A stretch of 64,000 bases of DNA from Myxococcus xanthus (GCF_006402735.1 NZ_CP017174.1:7730001-7794000); one strand, 5' to 3'; positions 35,398-44,712 are shown, counted from the stretch's first letter. The notes: generated by a model not told the origin, from the letters alone. A program made the numbers and translations.

Positions 35398-37368
35398 ATG
35401 ACCCTACCCGCTGATGGTGACCTCCGCATTGATGAGGTCCTGCGGAATACGTACAGGATTGTCTCCCTGCTGGGACGGGGAGGAATGGGCTCGGTGTACC
35501 TGGCCCAGCACCTGCGGCTCCCCGGCAAGCAGGTGGCGGTCAAGGTGCTGCGCGGCGGCGACCACCTGACGCCCGAAATCTTCGCGCGCTTCCGCCGGGA
35601 GGCGGAGATTGCCTCGCGGCTGGGCCACCCCAACATCGTCGAGGTGCTCGACTACGACACCCTGGAGAACGGCAACCCGTTCCTGGTGCTGGAGTACCTG
35701 CGCGGAGAGAGCCTCCAGGAGCGGCTGGAGCGCGGGCGCCTGCCCATGGAGGACGTGGTCTCATTCACCCGGCAGATGGGCTCCGCGCTCCAGGCGGCGC
35801 ACGGCGCGGGCGTCATCCACCGCGACCTCAAGCCGGCCAACGTGTTCCTGGTTCCCACCGACTCCGGCGGCGTGGTGGGCGAGCGCGTGAAGCTGCTCGA
35901 CTTCGGCATCTCCAAGGTCCTCAGTTCCACGACGGTGCAGACGCAGGAGGCGACCATCATCGGGACGCCTCAGTACATGTCGCCCGAGCAGGCCCAGGGG
36001 AAGAACCGGGACATCGACGCGCGCACGGACGTGTTCGCGCTGGGGTGCATCGTCTACGAGATGATGGCCGGCAAGCCCGTGTTCGGCTCAGGCAGCCTCG
36101 CGCAGATGATCTTCCGCGTCGTCTATGAGCCGCCCGAGCCCCTGGCCCCGCTCTGTCCCGAGGCCACGCCGGAGGCCATCTCCGCGGTGATGCGCGCGCT
36201 CGCCAAGAGCGTGGACGAGCGCTACCCGGACGTCTCCACCTTCATCGCGGACCTGACGGGCACGCCGCTGCACTCGCTGTCCACCACGGCGGGGAACCAG
36301 CCTGCCCCGCGTCCCCAGGCCCCGACGTCCGGAATCGCCCTGCCCTCCGCGGGCCCGTCGTCGCTGTCCGCCACCGTCCCGCCTGGCAGCCTGAAGGTGG
36401 CACCGGACACGGGCCGCGAGGGCTTCGATTCCACGATGGCGCCCGGCACCGGCCAGCAGGGCTTCAGTCCATCCGCCACGGGGCAGATGGGCGTGGCGCA
36501 GGCGCAGGGCTTCAGTCCGTCCGCCACGGGGCAGATGGGCGTGGCGCAGTTGTCCGCCGCATCGCTCATCGACCCGCCTGGCCTGGAGCCCACGCTCATC
36601 TCGAAGCAGCTTCCGGCCATTCCCGTGCAGGAACGTCCCGCCCAGCACCACACGGCCGTGAGCGTTCCCGTGCCCATCCCGAGCGCCGCCGAGGCCCATG
36701 CCGCCGCGGCGCTGTTGTCCGCCCCGTCGACGCCGGTCTCGTCGCCCCCCGCGGCGAAAGGCCGCGGCGCCATTATCGGCGCCACCGCGGCGGTCTTACT
36801 GGCCTCCAGCATGGGACTCGTCTGGTGGATGAAGGGTGGCACCTCCGGCTCGGGCTCGCCCACGACGCCCGTGACGGACACCCGCGTCCCTCAGGACGCG
36901 CAGCAGGCCAACGGCACTCAGCAGGCCAACGGCACGCAGCAGGCCAACGGCACGCAGCAGGCCAACGGTACTCAGCAAGCCAACGGCACCGAGCAGGCCA
37001 ACGGCACGCAGACTCCGCCGGACACAGACAACCCGCAGCAGGTGGTCGTGGCCACCAACACCGTACCCGACAAGCCGACCTCGCGCCCGGTGACGCGTCC
37101 CGAGGCCAAGGAAGAACTTCCGGAGCAGGTCCGCAAGCTGCTGAAGGACGGAGAAAGCGCGTTGGCCTCGGGTGACGCCAGCCGCGCCATCGCGCTGGCA
37201 CGCAGCAGCCAGCGCACGAAGCGCTCCATGGCGGCGTATTCGCTGCTCACCCGCGCCTACTGCCAGCAGAAGGACCTGGGCGGTGCGGTCAGCGAGTGGC
37301 CCAAGGTCGCGTCAGCGGAGCGTGCCAAGGTCAAGAAGTTCTGCCAGAAGCACGACATCGAGCTCTGA
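35398..37368 (+). CDS. Hanks-type Ser/Thr protein kinase, membrane-anchored
   Basis: 656 aa from the ATG at 35398, which puts the kinase domain at the N-terminus; earlier in-frame ATGs (35284, 35347) lack good ribosome-binding sites. Kinase motifs: LLGRGGMGSVYLA (P-loop), VAVKVLR (Lys), VIHRDLKPANVFL (catalytic loop), LLDFGIS (DFG) and GTPQYMSPEQA (activation segment). A long Pro/Ser/Ala/Thr linker contains GFSPSATGQMGVAQ twice. One TM helix follows (GAIIGATAAVLLASSMGLVW), then an outside segment with six QQANGT-type units and a C-terminal helical part. All catalytic residues are present, so it is expected to be active. Confidence 0.92.
   Translation: MTLPADGDLRIDEVLRNTYRIVSLLGRGGMGSVYLAQHLRLPGKQVAVKVLRGGDHLTPEIFARFRREAEIASRLGHPNIVEVLDYDTLENGNPFLVLEYLRGESLQERLERGRLPMEDVVSFTRQMGSALQAAHGAGVIHRDLKPANVFLVPTDSGGVVGERVKLLDFGISKVLSSTTVQTQEATIIGTPQYMSPEQAQGKNRDIDARTDVFALGCIVYEMMAGKPVFGSGSLAQMIFRVVYEPPEPLAPLCPEATPEAISAVMRALAKSVDERYPDVSTFIADLTGTPLHSLSTTAGNQPAPRPQAPTSGIALPSAGPSSLSATVPPGSLKVAPDTGREGFDSTMAPGTGQQGFSPSATGQMGVAQAQGFSPSATGQMGVAQLSAASLIDPPGLEPTLISKQLPAIPVQERPAQHHTAVSVPVPIPSAAEAHAAAALLSAPSTPVSSPPAAKGRGAIIGATAAVLLASSMGLVWWMKGGTSGSGSPTTPVTDTRVPQDAQQANGTQQANGTQQANGTQQANGTQQANGTEQANGTQTPPDTDNPQQVVVATNTVPDKPTSRPVTRPEAKEELPEQVRKLLKDGESALASGDASRAIALARSSQRTKRSMAAYSLLTRAYCQQKDLGGAVSEWPKVASAERAKVKKFCQKHDIEL
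36901..37008 (+). repeat. Six 18-bp tandem repeats in the kinase gene
   Basis: Six consecutive 18-nt units based on cagcaggccaacggcacg, encoding (Q/E)QANGT. The units differ at only a few bases, so copy number may vary between strains. They lie just outside the predicted TM helix. Confidence 0.9.
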
Positions 37369-37399
37369 AACAGCGGGCCATCCAGGTAGGGGGGCCCTC

Positions 37400-38233
37400 A
37401 TGCAACACGAGGTGATTCGCTTGAGAAACATGGTCGCAGTGATTGTCGCGGCAGTCGCGCTGGGGGCGTCACAGGCCCTGGCCGCCGCGCCGGTGGAAGC
37501 TGGCAAGGTGTACTCCGGCACGGAGGGCGAAGAGGTGGCCGTGGTGCCGCTCACGCCCCGTTCCGACAAGAAGTTCATCCTGCGCGTGAAGGGCACGGGC
37601 TCGGAGTTCGATGGACTGGTGTTCCCCTACGAGCAGAACGACTGGAGCACCCGCAGCACCGAGCAGTTCAACTACAGCACCCAGTGGCACGGCCGGAAGT
37701 ACACGGCCCTGCACGTGCGCGACACGAAGTACGAGCTCTACGTGCCCGGCCGCCAGCGCCCCATCCGCCTGGCCTATGACGAGAAGAAGACCGCCGCGCT
37801 GAAGCCGGAGGAGGTCTACGCGCAGCACCAGAAGCAGATGAAGGACGGCTCCCTGGCGAAGCTGATGGCCTTCGACCGCAAGGGCGAGGAGTCCGGCCAC
37901 GAGAAGGAATTTGCCGCCACCCTCCAGGAGATGAACAACGCGTGTGGCACGTCCGTGGCCGCCCGCATCGACTGGAGCAGCATCAACGAGGACCAGCTCA
38001 AGGAGCTGAGCATCTCCAGCTTCTGTGGCACCCCGCTGACCAGCCTCAAGGAGCTGTGTACGGCGTCCGCCATCGCGAAGCAGACCATCCAGGAGAAGGT
38101 GAAGCAGGTCAGCTGCCGCTTTGGCTCCGCGTTGGAACCCAAGATTGAAGCGGACCGCGTCATCTGGACGACCTCCCGCGACGCCTCCAATCAGGACAAG
38201 TTCGCCACGAAGTACTTCAAGCAGAACCTGTAG
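37400..38233 (+). CDS. Exported protein of unknown function
   Basis: 277 aa from the ATG at 37400, giving a leader (MQHEVIRLRNMVAVIVAAVA, then LGASQALAAA) with a cleavage site near ALA-AAP. The mature protein starts with a beta-rich domain (VYSGTEGEEVAVVPL; DKKFILRVKGTGSEFDGLVF). The second half is helical and holds four Cys (NNACGTSV, SSFCGTPL, KELCTAS, VSCRFG). I do not recognise the family. The gene follows the kinase by 31 nt and precedes another exported gene by 14 nt, so all three are probably one transcript; the exported proteins may act with the kinase's outside domain, by inference. Confidence 0.75.
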   Translation: MQHEVIRLRNMVAVIVAAVALGASQALAAAPVEAGKVYSGTEGEEVAVVPLTPRSDKKFILRVKGTGSEFDGLVFPYEQNDWSTRSTEQFNYSTQWHGRKYTALHVRDTKYELYVPGRQRPIRLAYDEKKTAALKPEEVYAQHQKQMKDGSLAKLMAFDRKGEESGHEKEFAATLQEMNNACGTSVAARIDWSSINEDQLKELSISSFCGTPLTSLKELCTASAIAKQTIQEKVKQVSCRFGSALEPKIEADRVIWTTSRDASNQDKFATKYFKQNL

Positions 38234-38247
38234 TCGGAGCCTTCACG

Positions 38248-39072
38248 ATGCGATTCCAGCGTTTCGCCTTCGCGGCGATGTCTTTCGCGTGTACCGCCGC
38301 CATGGCGGCCGAGCCCATCCAGCCCCCCTGGGGCAAGGAGTCCAACCTCGGCGAGAAGATGATGTTGGAGGCCACGTCGGTGTGCACCGACGGCAAGGGC
38401 CACTTCGTGGCGCTCACGCCCGACGACGAGGACACCAACGCCGTCCTCTACTACGGCGATGAGAAGCAGTTCGTCCAGGTGCCCCGCCCCGGCCCCTACA
38501 CGTCGGCCACGTCCTTCCTGGACCCGCGCTTCTTCAACAAGGGCGCGAACCCCAACTTCCGCGGCATCGACTGGCGGGTGATGTCGAGCGTGGAGATTGA
38601 CCGCAAGGAGCGCACCTGCTCCCTGACCTGCGGTGAGAAGAAGATTCCCCTCACCATGTTGGACGGTGAGCCGGCCTCCGAGCTGCTGCGCAAGGCCAGC
38701 TTCCAGCCCAACCCGCAGAAGTTCGTGCCCTACGCGCTGCTGCGTGACACCAAGGGCGCCTACTACTTCGTGGACCGTGGCTTCCACGAGGCGGAGAAGA
38801 AGAGCTACCGCGTCTTCATCGGGCCCCGCGGCAGCCTGAAGGCCCAGAAGATGACCAACGTCATCTCCGACTCCGAAGGCGAAATCTTCTCCACCAAGCG
38901 CGGAGACCTCCGCCTGCTGCTCGACAAGGCGAAGCCCGCCCTGTGGATTGAGAACACCAAGCGCCGCCTGGAGCTGCGCCAGGTGCCCGTGGATGAGAAC
39001 CTGCCGCTCATCTACAACGAGCTCGGTGTGTACGAAGGCGCCCGCCTGGGCACGCCCTGCGACGACCAGTAG
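38248..39072 (+). CDS. Exported protein of unknown function
   Basis: 274 aa. Signal peptide MRFQRFAFAAMSFACTAAMA followed by AEPIQPPWG. The mature protein has no family that I recognise. It is a mixed alpha/beta sequence with a Cys pair (RTCSLTCGEKK) and the acidic TPDDEDTNAVLYYGD segment, and it ends GTPCDDQ. It lies 14 nt after the previous exported gene and shares its style, including the aromatic/charged strands. Probably a secreted partner of that protein. A strong terminator follows. Confidence 0.75.
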   Translation: MRFQRFAFAAMSFACTAAMAAEPIQPPWGKESNLGEKMMLEATSVCTDGKGHFVALTPDDEDTNAVLYYGDEKQFVQVPRPGPYTSATSFLDPRFFNKGANPNFRGIDWRVMSSVEIDRKERTCSLTCGEKKIPLTMLDGEPASELLRKASFQPNPQKFVPYALLRDTKGAYYFVDRGFHEAEKKSYRVFIGPRGSLKAQKMTNVISDSEGEIFSTKRGDLRLLLDKAKPALWIENTKRRLELRQVPVDENLPLIYNELGVYEGARLGTPCDDQ

Positions 39073-39087
39073 CCGTCCATCAGCCCC

Positions 39088-39138
39088 AGGGCCGGGAGCC
39101 GGCGTCCCACGGACGTCTTCCCGGCCCTTCGTGTTTTT
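39088..39138. terminator. Rho-independent terminator between convergent genes
   Basis: AGGGCCGGGA (39088-39097) pairs perfectly with TCCCGGCCCT (39119-39128). A T-run follows at 39134-39138 on the + strand. It ends the kinase operon and can also serve the leftward gene. Confidence 0.8.
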
Positions 39139-39150
39139 GGCGTCAGCGGC

Positions 39151-40515
39151 TCACGGACGCGGCAGCGACGCCTTCAACTGCGCCACGCTCGCCTTCAGCT
39201 CCGCCAGCTCCGCCTTGAGCGCGTCGAGCTCGGCGCTCTTTGCGTTCAGCTCCCGCGTTCGCCGCTCCAGCGCCTGGATGGCGGCCATGTTTACCCCGTC
39301 GATGTCGAGCATGCCGATGCTGGTGTCATCGGTCCCCAGGCCAAACGCGGCGCGGAAGTCCTGCGCCACGGGCCCCAGGTGCCGCACCTGCCGGTCTTCG
39401 CCCTTGTAGCGCCAGGACTCCACGGGCAGTTTCGCCACCTTCGCCAGGAGGGCCTCCCCATCGACGTGGCGGAAGTCCTCCTTCATGTTGCGGTCCGACG
39501 TGCAGGTGAACACACCCGAGTTCGCCGGAAGGTCACACCCCGTCCCCAGGTCGGCGCGGGTCCGCAGGCGGACGCCTCCCGCGGCGCGCACCATGAACTG
39601 GTTGTCCGCGGTGCTGGTGGCGGTGGTGGTCGACCCGTCGCCCCAGATGAACGCGCCTGTGCGGCCCCCCGTGGACACGCGATAGCCCAGCGCGACGCCG
39701 TAATCGCCCGTTGCCTGGGCGCTGTACCCGAGCGCCACGCTCCCCTGCCCCGCCGCGGTGCTGGTGTACCCCAGGGCCGTGGAGCCAAAGCCGCTCGCGG
39801 TGTTGGACGCACCACTGGTGAAGCTCGCCGTTCCCGTCGCCTGATTGCTAGAGCCGAAGCACACGGCCACCGTGCCGCTGGCGACGCACTGGTCACCGAA
39901 GGCGAAAGTGCCGTACCCGCTGGCCCGGCTCCGGTTGCCTCCGGCCCACGAATATTCCCCCACGTTGGCGATGTCCCACTCAGTCTCCGCGTTGCCCGCG
40001 CGGAACACTCCGCGGGCCGGCGCCCACATGAGCCGCATGCCTCTGCCGCTCATCGGCAGCGGCGCTCCCAGCTCATACGCGCCTCGCGCCAGCAGTCCGC
40101 CGCCGGAGTCCACCGTGAAGACCGGCAATGCGTCCCAGACCGGCTGGGCCTCGCTCGTGTTCGTGACACGAAGCAGCGGTACGGGGGACGAGACAGCCGC
40201 CGCCGCGTCGACGAACAGACCGGACCGCGTGCTGGCCGTGCCCGCGAGAGACAGCGAGGCGTCCTGGGGCTGCGTCCCATTCTGGATGTAGCCCCCACTG
40301 CCCGGCAGCGGCGGACGCGCATCGCTCAAGCGAGGGTCGCTCCCTTCCACGACGGTCCCCGGCCCCGTTCCATACGCGACACTGACGACGTTGCTGTCAT
40401 CCAACCGGAGCCCCGAACCCACCTCCCAATTCTGTGCGGGTGGCCCCTCGGAACCACACCCCGTGGTGGCCAGGGTGATGCAGCTCATCGCGGCGAACAG
40501 TTCTCTGCCCCTCAT
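39151..40515 (-). CDS. Lipoprotein with YadA-like head repeats and S74-type chaperone domain
   Basis: 454 aa; the start at 40515 has GGGAG 5 nt upstream and a signal peptide ending in the lipobox TTGC. After an unassigned N-terminal beta-rich part, residues about 200-300 carry repeats of the trimeric-autotransporter head type (SGFGSTALGYTSTAAGQGSV; ALGYSAQATGDYGVALGY). Near the C-terminus is the peptidase S74/tail-fibre intramolecular chaperone domain, with SDRNMKEDF and a final heptad coiled coil (LNAKSAELDALKAELAELKA). In phage fibres this domain trimerises the protein and then cleaves itself off. The Ser of SDRNMK is present, so self-cleavage is plausible. It stands divergent from the SNIPE-like gene. 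Confidence 0.85.
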   Translation of the reverse strand: MRGRELFAAMSCITLATTGCGSEGPPAQNWEVGSGLRLDDSNVVSVAYGTGPGTVVEGSDPRLSDARPPLPGSGGYIQNGTQPQDASLSLAGTASTRSGLFVDAAAAVSSPVPLLRVTNTSEAQPVWDALPVFTVDSGGGLLARGAYELGAPLPMSGRGMRLMWAPARGVFRAGNAETEWDIANVGEYSWAGGNRSRASGYGTFAFGDQCVASGTVAVCFGSSNQATGTASFTSGASNTASGFGSTALGYTSTAAGQGSVALGYSAQATGDYGVALGYRVSTGGRTGAFIWGDGSTTTATSTADNQFMVRAAGGVRLRTRADLGTGCDLPANSGVFTCTSDRNMKEDFRHVDGEALLAKVAKLPVESWRYKGEDRQVRHLGPVAQDFRAAFGLGTDDTSIGMLDIDGVNMAAIQALERRTRELNAKSAELDALKAELAELKASVAQLKASLPRP

Positions 40516-40701
40516 CTCGTCTCCCGGTGTGGAATCCGGGTAGGAAACGACCCCGACCGATTTCCTTCGCGGAAAGGTCCATACTCCCGAGGGGGGATTC
40601 CGGGACGCACGCGCGTTGACTGAGCATCGGCCCCCACCATGGGCCGTAGATGCGGCCACGCGCCTCCTTCCACGAGGAGGCCATCCGAGGGGGAGACACC
40701 G

Positions 40702-42321
40702 ATGCAGCCTGCCGTCTGGGTCCTGGGGCTTGTGAGCCTGTTGTCGTCCGGGCTGCTCGTCTTCACCGCCATCCGGCTCGCCGCCGTGAAGAGGCGCTTC
40801 AAGCCCGTGCTCGACGTGGAGGCCGAACGCCAGCGCGTCCTGTCGGAGCTGACGCGCGAGAAGGCCGAATCCACGCACACGCTGGCCATGGAACGGAACC
40901 GGGTGGCCGCGGAGCTGACCCGCGAGAGGTCGGACACCGCCCAGTCCCTGGCCGCGGAGCGGAACCGCGTCACGGCGGAGCTGACGCGGGCTCGAGAGGA
41001 CGCGGAGGCCGCCATCCAGAGCGCCAGGCTGAACTTGGTGCACGCGAAGGAGGAGAATGAACGCGCCATCTCCCAGGCTCAGACTCAGGCCCAGGCCGAG
41101 GCAACGCGCATCCGGGAGCAGGCGGAGAAAGACGCCCGTGAGGCGGAAGTCCAGCGCCAACAGGCGCAGGTCGAGCGCACCCAGCTCGAGAACACCATCT
41201 CCCGGCTGGCCGCGGAGCTGCGCCCTTTGGAGGAGGAGTCGGTCCTCCGCTCCTACGGGCTCTACAAACCCGTCTACAACTTCTCCACATCGGAGAAGTA
41301 CGAGGAGCGCCTGGAAGACATCCGCGAGCGTCAGAAGGAAATGCTCAAGGAGAAGAAGGCCGCCTTTTGCAAGATTGAGTGGGAGGTCAACGGCAGCAAG
41401 GCGGAGGGCCGCAAGCAGACGGAGCGGACGCTGAAACTGATGCTGCGCGCCTTCAACGGCGAGGCGGACGCCTGCGTCGCCAAGGTCAGCTACAAGAACG
41501 TCAAGGCCATGGAGGCGCGCATCCAGAAGGCCGCGGACGCCATCAGCGCCCTCACCGAAATCCAGCAGTGCTTCATCGCCACGAAGTACGTGGACCTCAA
41601 GCTGGACGAACTGCGGCTCGCCCACGAGTACCAGGAGAAGCTTCAGCAGGAGAAGGACGAGCAGCGGCGCATCCGCGAGCAGATGCGTGAGGAAGAAGCC
41701 GCCCAGCGCGAGTTGGAGCGCGCCCGGCTCGAAGCCGAGCGGGAAGCGCGGCGCGACGAGGAGGCCCTGCGCAAGGCCCGCACCGAGTTCGAGCAGAGCA
41801 CCGGTGCGCAGCAGCAGAGACTGCAAGAGCGCATCGCGGAACTGGAGCGCCGGTTGGCCGAGGACCTGGAGCGTCAACGCGCCATCTCCCAGGCCCAGCT
41901 CACCCGCACCGGACACGTCTACGTTATCTCCAACATCGGCTCGTTCGGCGAGGACGTCTACAAGGTCGGGATGACGCGGCGGCTCGTCCCGATGGACCGC
42001 ATTGACGAACTGGGTGACGCGTCCGTCCCCTTCGAGTTCGACGTCCACGCCATCATCCGCACCCATGACGCGCCCAAGCTGGAGTCCGAACTGCACCGCA
42101 CGTTCGCCAACCGGCGCGTCAACCGCATCAACGAGCGCAAGGAGTTCTTCCGGGTGAGCCTGGACGAAATCGCCGAGGCCGTGCGCGAGCACCACGGTGA
42201 CTTCGAGCTGACTCGCGTCGCCGAAGCCGCCGAGTACCGCAAGTCACTCGCGCTCATCGACGAGGAACGAAACGGCGCGGAAACATCCACGGCGTCCGCG
42301 CCACGGCGCGCCGTCGCTTGA
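40702..42321 (+). CDS. Membrane-anchored DUF4041 + GIY-YIG/T5orf172 (MUG113) protein, SNIPE-like
   Basis: 539 aa; GGGGGAG precedes the ATG at 40702. Residues 1-28 form one TM helix (MQPAVWVLGLVSLLSSGLLV). A long coiled coil follows to about residue 180. DUF4041 comes next, with SYGLYKPVYNFSTSEKYEER and CKIEWEVNGSKAEGRK. A second coiled coil is followed by a GIY-YIG-like MUG113/T5orf172 domain with GHVYVISNIGSFGEDVYKVG and FANRRVNRINERKEFFRVSL. From memory, this TM-DUF4041-GIY-YIG order is that of SNIPE, a nuclease that cuts phage DNA at the membrane during injection. The GIY residues are divergent (HVYVIS...VYKVG) but typical of the MUG113 branch. Single gene. Confidence 0.8.
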   Translation: MQPAVWVLGLVSLLSSGLLVFTAIRLAAVKRRFKPVLDVEAERQRVLSELTREKAESTHTLAMERNRVAAELTRERSDTAQSLAAERNRVTAELTRAREDAEAAIQSARLNLVHAKEENERAISQAQTQAQAEATRIREQAEKDAREAEVQRQQAQVERTQLENTISRLAAELRPLEEESVLRSYGLYKPVYNFSTSEKYEERLEDIRERQKEMLKEKKAAFCKIEWEVNGSKAEGRKQTERTLKLMLRAFNGEADACVAKVSYKNVKAMEARIQKAADAISALTEIQQCFIATKYVDLKLDELRLAHEYQEKLQQEKDEQRRIREQMREEEAAQRELERARLEAEREARRDEEALRKARTEFEQSTGAQQQRLQERIAELERRLAEDLERQRAISQAQLTRTGHVYVISNIGSFGEDVYKVGMTRRLVPMDRIDELGDASVPFEFDVHAIIRTHDAPKLESELHRTFANRRVNRINERKEFFRVSLDEIAEAVREHHGDFELTRVAEAAEYRKSLALIDEERNGAETSTASAPRRAVA

Positions 42322-42522
42322 GCCCGCCACTTCGACGCAGCGGGCCAGACAACGCACCGCGTCTATCGCGTCACACGCGCACGACACTGAGGACTCTCGC
42401 CTGGAGTGCGACCTACCCGCGCTCGTTGGACTTCCAATGACGTTCATCCGTCCACGTGGAGACATGCGCTTCGGCGGAGGGACACTGGGACGGAACTGGA
42501 AACGTGGCATGTTGCGCTCGCC

Positions 42523-43938
42523 ATGGCCGTCAGCGTCTTCGACCTCTTCAAGATTGGAATCGGACCCTCCAGCTCGCACACCGTCGGGCCCATGCGGGCG
42601 GCGCGCATGTTCGCCCGGAAGCTGGCGGACACGGGCGTGCTGGAGCGGCTCACCCGGCTCAAGGTGGAGTTGTTCGGCTCCCTGGGAGCGACGGGCAAGG
42701 GCCACGGCAGCGACAAGGCCCTGGTGCTGGGCCTGATGGGCGAGACGCCGGAGGGCGTGGACGTGGAGGCCGTGCCCGCCATCATTTCCCGCTGGCGCGC
42801 GGAAGGCCGCGTGGCGCTGCTCGGTCAGCGCGAGGTGACGTTTCGTGACGGCGAGCACCTGGTCATGCACCGCCGGCGCTCGCTGCCCTTTCATCCCAAC
42901 GGCATGCGCTTCACCGCCTGCGGCGGGGACGGAGCGGAGCTGGCATCGGCCGTCTACTACTCCGTGGGCGGCGGCTTCATTGTCGACGAGTCCGCCGCCG
43001 TGGCGGGCAAGGACCCGCTGAGCAAGGACACCACGCCGCTGCCCTTCCCCTTCCAGTCCGCCGCCGCGCTGCTGGCGCACTGCGAGCGCGAGCGCATGAG
43101 CTTCAGCTCGCTCATGCTCGCCAACGAGAAGACCTGGCGCGACGAGGCGGAGATTCGCGCCGGGCTGCTGCGCATCTGGGACGTGATGCAGGCCTGCGTG
43201 CGCCGAGGCTGCACCAGCGGCGGCATCCTCCCCGGCGGACTCAAGGTGGAGCGCCGCGCCGCGGGCATGTACCAGAAGCTCATCAGCCGCCCCGAGGCTG
43301 GCCTCACCAACCCGCTCACCGTGCTGGACTGGGTGAACCTCTACGCCCTGGCCGTCAACGAGGAGAACGCGGCGGGAGGCCGCGTCGTCACCGCGCCCAC
43401 CAACGGCGCCGCGGGCATCATCCCCGCCGTCCTGCACTACTACTGGCGCTTCGTGCCCGGCGCGAACGAGGACGGCGTGGTGCGCTTCCTGCTCACCGCC
43501 GGCGCCATTGGCGTGCTCTACAAGGAGAACGCCTCCATCAGCGGCGCGGAGGTGGGCTGCCAGGGTGAAGTCGGCAGCGCCTGCTCCATGGCCGCGGGTG
43601 CGCTCACGGAGGTCATGGGGGGCACGCCGCTCCAGGTGGAGAACGCGGCGGAGATCGCCATGGAGCACAACCTGGGCCTCACCTGCGACCCCATTGGCGG
43701 ACTGGTGCAGGTGCCGTGCATCGAGCGCAACGCCATGGCCTCCGTGAAGGCCATCAACGCCACGCGCATGGCCCTCTCTGGCGACGGGCGTCACTTCGTG
43801 AGCCTGGACAAGGTCATCCGGACGATGCGCGACACCGGCCGCGACATGAAGGACAAGTACAAGGAGACGTCGCGGGGGGGGCTGGCCGCCAACGTGCTGG
43901 AGGTGGCCAACCTGAGCGTGGGCCTTCCGGAATGCTGA
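42523..43938 (+). CDS. sdaA: L-serine ammonia-lyase (single-chain, [4Fe-4S])
   Basis: 471 aa. Deaminates L-serine to pyruvate and ammonia. Start at 42523 (MAVSVFDLFKIGIGPSSSHT) because the family begins exactly there; the frame is open further upstream. The beta-domain motif is FKIGIGPSSSHTVGPMRAA and the alpha-domain motif is ATNGAAG-like (APTNGAAGIIPAVLHYY). Cys for the iron-sulfur cluster are in GCQGEVGSACSMAAGAL and LTCDPIGGLVQVPCIERNA. All fused in one chain as in Escherichia coli SdaA (about 454 aa). No neighbouring transport gene. Confidence 0.95.
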   Translation: MAVSVFDLFKIGIGPSSSHTVGPMRAARMFARKLADTGVLERLTRLKVELFGSLGATGKGHGSDKALVLGLMGETPEGVDVEAVPAIISRWRAEGRVALLGQREVTFRDGEHLVMHRRRSLPFHPNGMRFTACGGDGAELASAVYYSVGGGFIVDESAAVAGKDPLSKDTTPLPFPFQSAAALLAHCERERMSFSSLMLANEKTWRDEAEIRAGLLRIWDVMQACVRRGCTSGGILPGGLKVERRAAGMYQKLISRPEAGLTNPLTVLDWVNLYALAVNEENAAGGRVVTAPTNGAAGIIPAVLHYYWRFVPGANEDGVVRFLLTAGAIGVLYKENASISGAEVGCQGEVGSACSMAAGALTEVMGGTPLQVENAAEIAMEHNLGLTCDPIGGLVQVPCIERNAMASVKAINATRMALSGDGRHFVSLDKVIRTMRDTGRDMKDKYKETSRGGLAANVLEVANLSVGLPEC

Positions 43939-44061
43939 GCCACAACCAATCTCCGTCGTAGTCGTTGTGCTGTGCGTGGGTTGCGCGGAGCGCCGGACAC
44001 GCTCTAAGACGCGCGGCAAGAGCGCGGCCACGCCAGGCCGCCTCGTGAGGACCCACTCCCC

Positions 44062-44712
44062 ATGCTCAAGAAGATTCTCGTCGGCCTCGCCGCCGTCATC
44101 CTGCTGTTCGTCGGCTTCGTCGTCACCCGCCCCGACACGTTCACCTATCAGCGCGCCGCGGTGCTCCCCGTGTCCGCGGACATCGCCTTCGCGCTGGTGA
44201 ATGACTTCCACCGCTGGACCGAGTGGTCCCCCTGGGACGGTCTGGACCCGCAGGCGCAGCGCACCTACTCCGGCGCGGAGTCTGGCACCGGCGCGGGCTA
44301 CGCCTGGGTGGGCAATGACCAGGTCGGTGAGGGCCGGATGACCATCACCGACAGCAAGGCCAACGAGCAGGTCACCATCAAGCTGGAGTTCATCAAGCCC
44401 TTCGCCGCCACCAACACCAGCACCTTCGCCTTCAGCGCCGCCGAGGGCGGCACCCAGGTCGTCTGGGCCATGTCGGGCGAGAACAACTTCGTGAGCAAGG
44501 CGATGAGCCTGTTCATGGACATGGACGCCATGATTGGGAAGGACTTCGAGAAGGGCCTGGCGACCATGAAGGACGTCGCCGTGGCCGACGCGAAGAAGCA
44601 CGCGGAGGCCGAGGCCGCGCGCATCGCGGAGGAGAAGGCTCGCACGGAAGCCGCCGCCGCTGCACCGGCCGGAGAAGGTGCTCCCGCCGTGGCCGCGCCC
44701 GCCGTGCCGTGA
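44062..44712 (+). CDS. SRPBCC (START-like) domain protein, membrane-anchored
   Basis: 216 aa. An N-terminal hydrophobic helix (KKILVGLAAVILLFVGFVV) is an uncleaved signal or TM anchor. The SRPBCC fold follows: VLPVSADIAFALVNDFHRWT, EWSPWDGLDP, GAGYAWVGND and LEFIKPFAATNTSTFAF, ending with the long C-terminal helix (MDAMIGKDFEKGLATMKDVA). These proteins bind hydrophobic ligands in a central cavity; the ligand here is unknown. An Ala/Glu/Pro-rich tail of about 40 residues is low complexity. Stands alone between serine dehydratase and catalase. Confidence 0.85.
   Translation: MLKKILVGLAAVILLFVGFVVTRPDTFTYQRAAVLPVSADIAFALVNDFHRWTEWSPWDGLDPQAQRTYSGAESGTGAGYAWVGNDQVGEGRMTITDSKANEQVTIKLEFIKPFAATNTSTFAFSAAEGGTQVVWAMSGENNFVSKAMSLFMDMDAMIGKDFEKGLATMKDVAVADAKKHAEAEAARIAEEKARTEAAAAAPAGEGAPAVAAPAVP

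Noticed and set aside
36901..37008. CRISPR-like repeat
   Set aside because: Units are contiguous with no spacers and encode a peptide repeat in frame.
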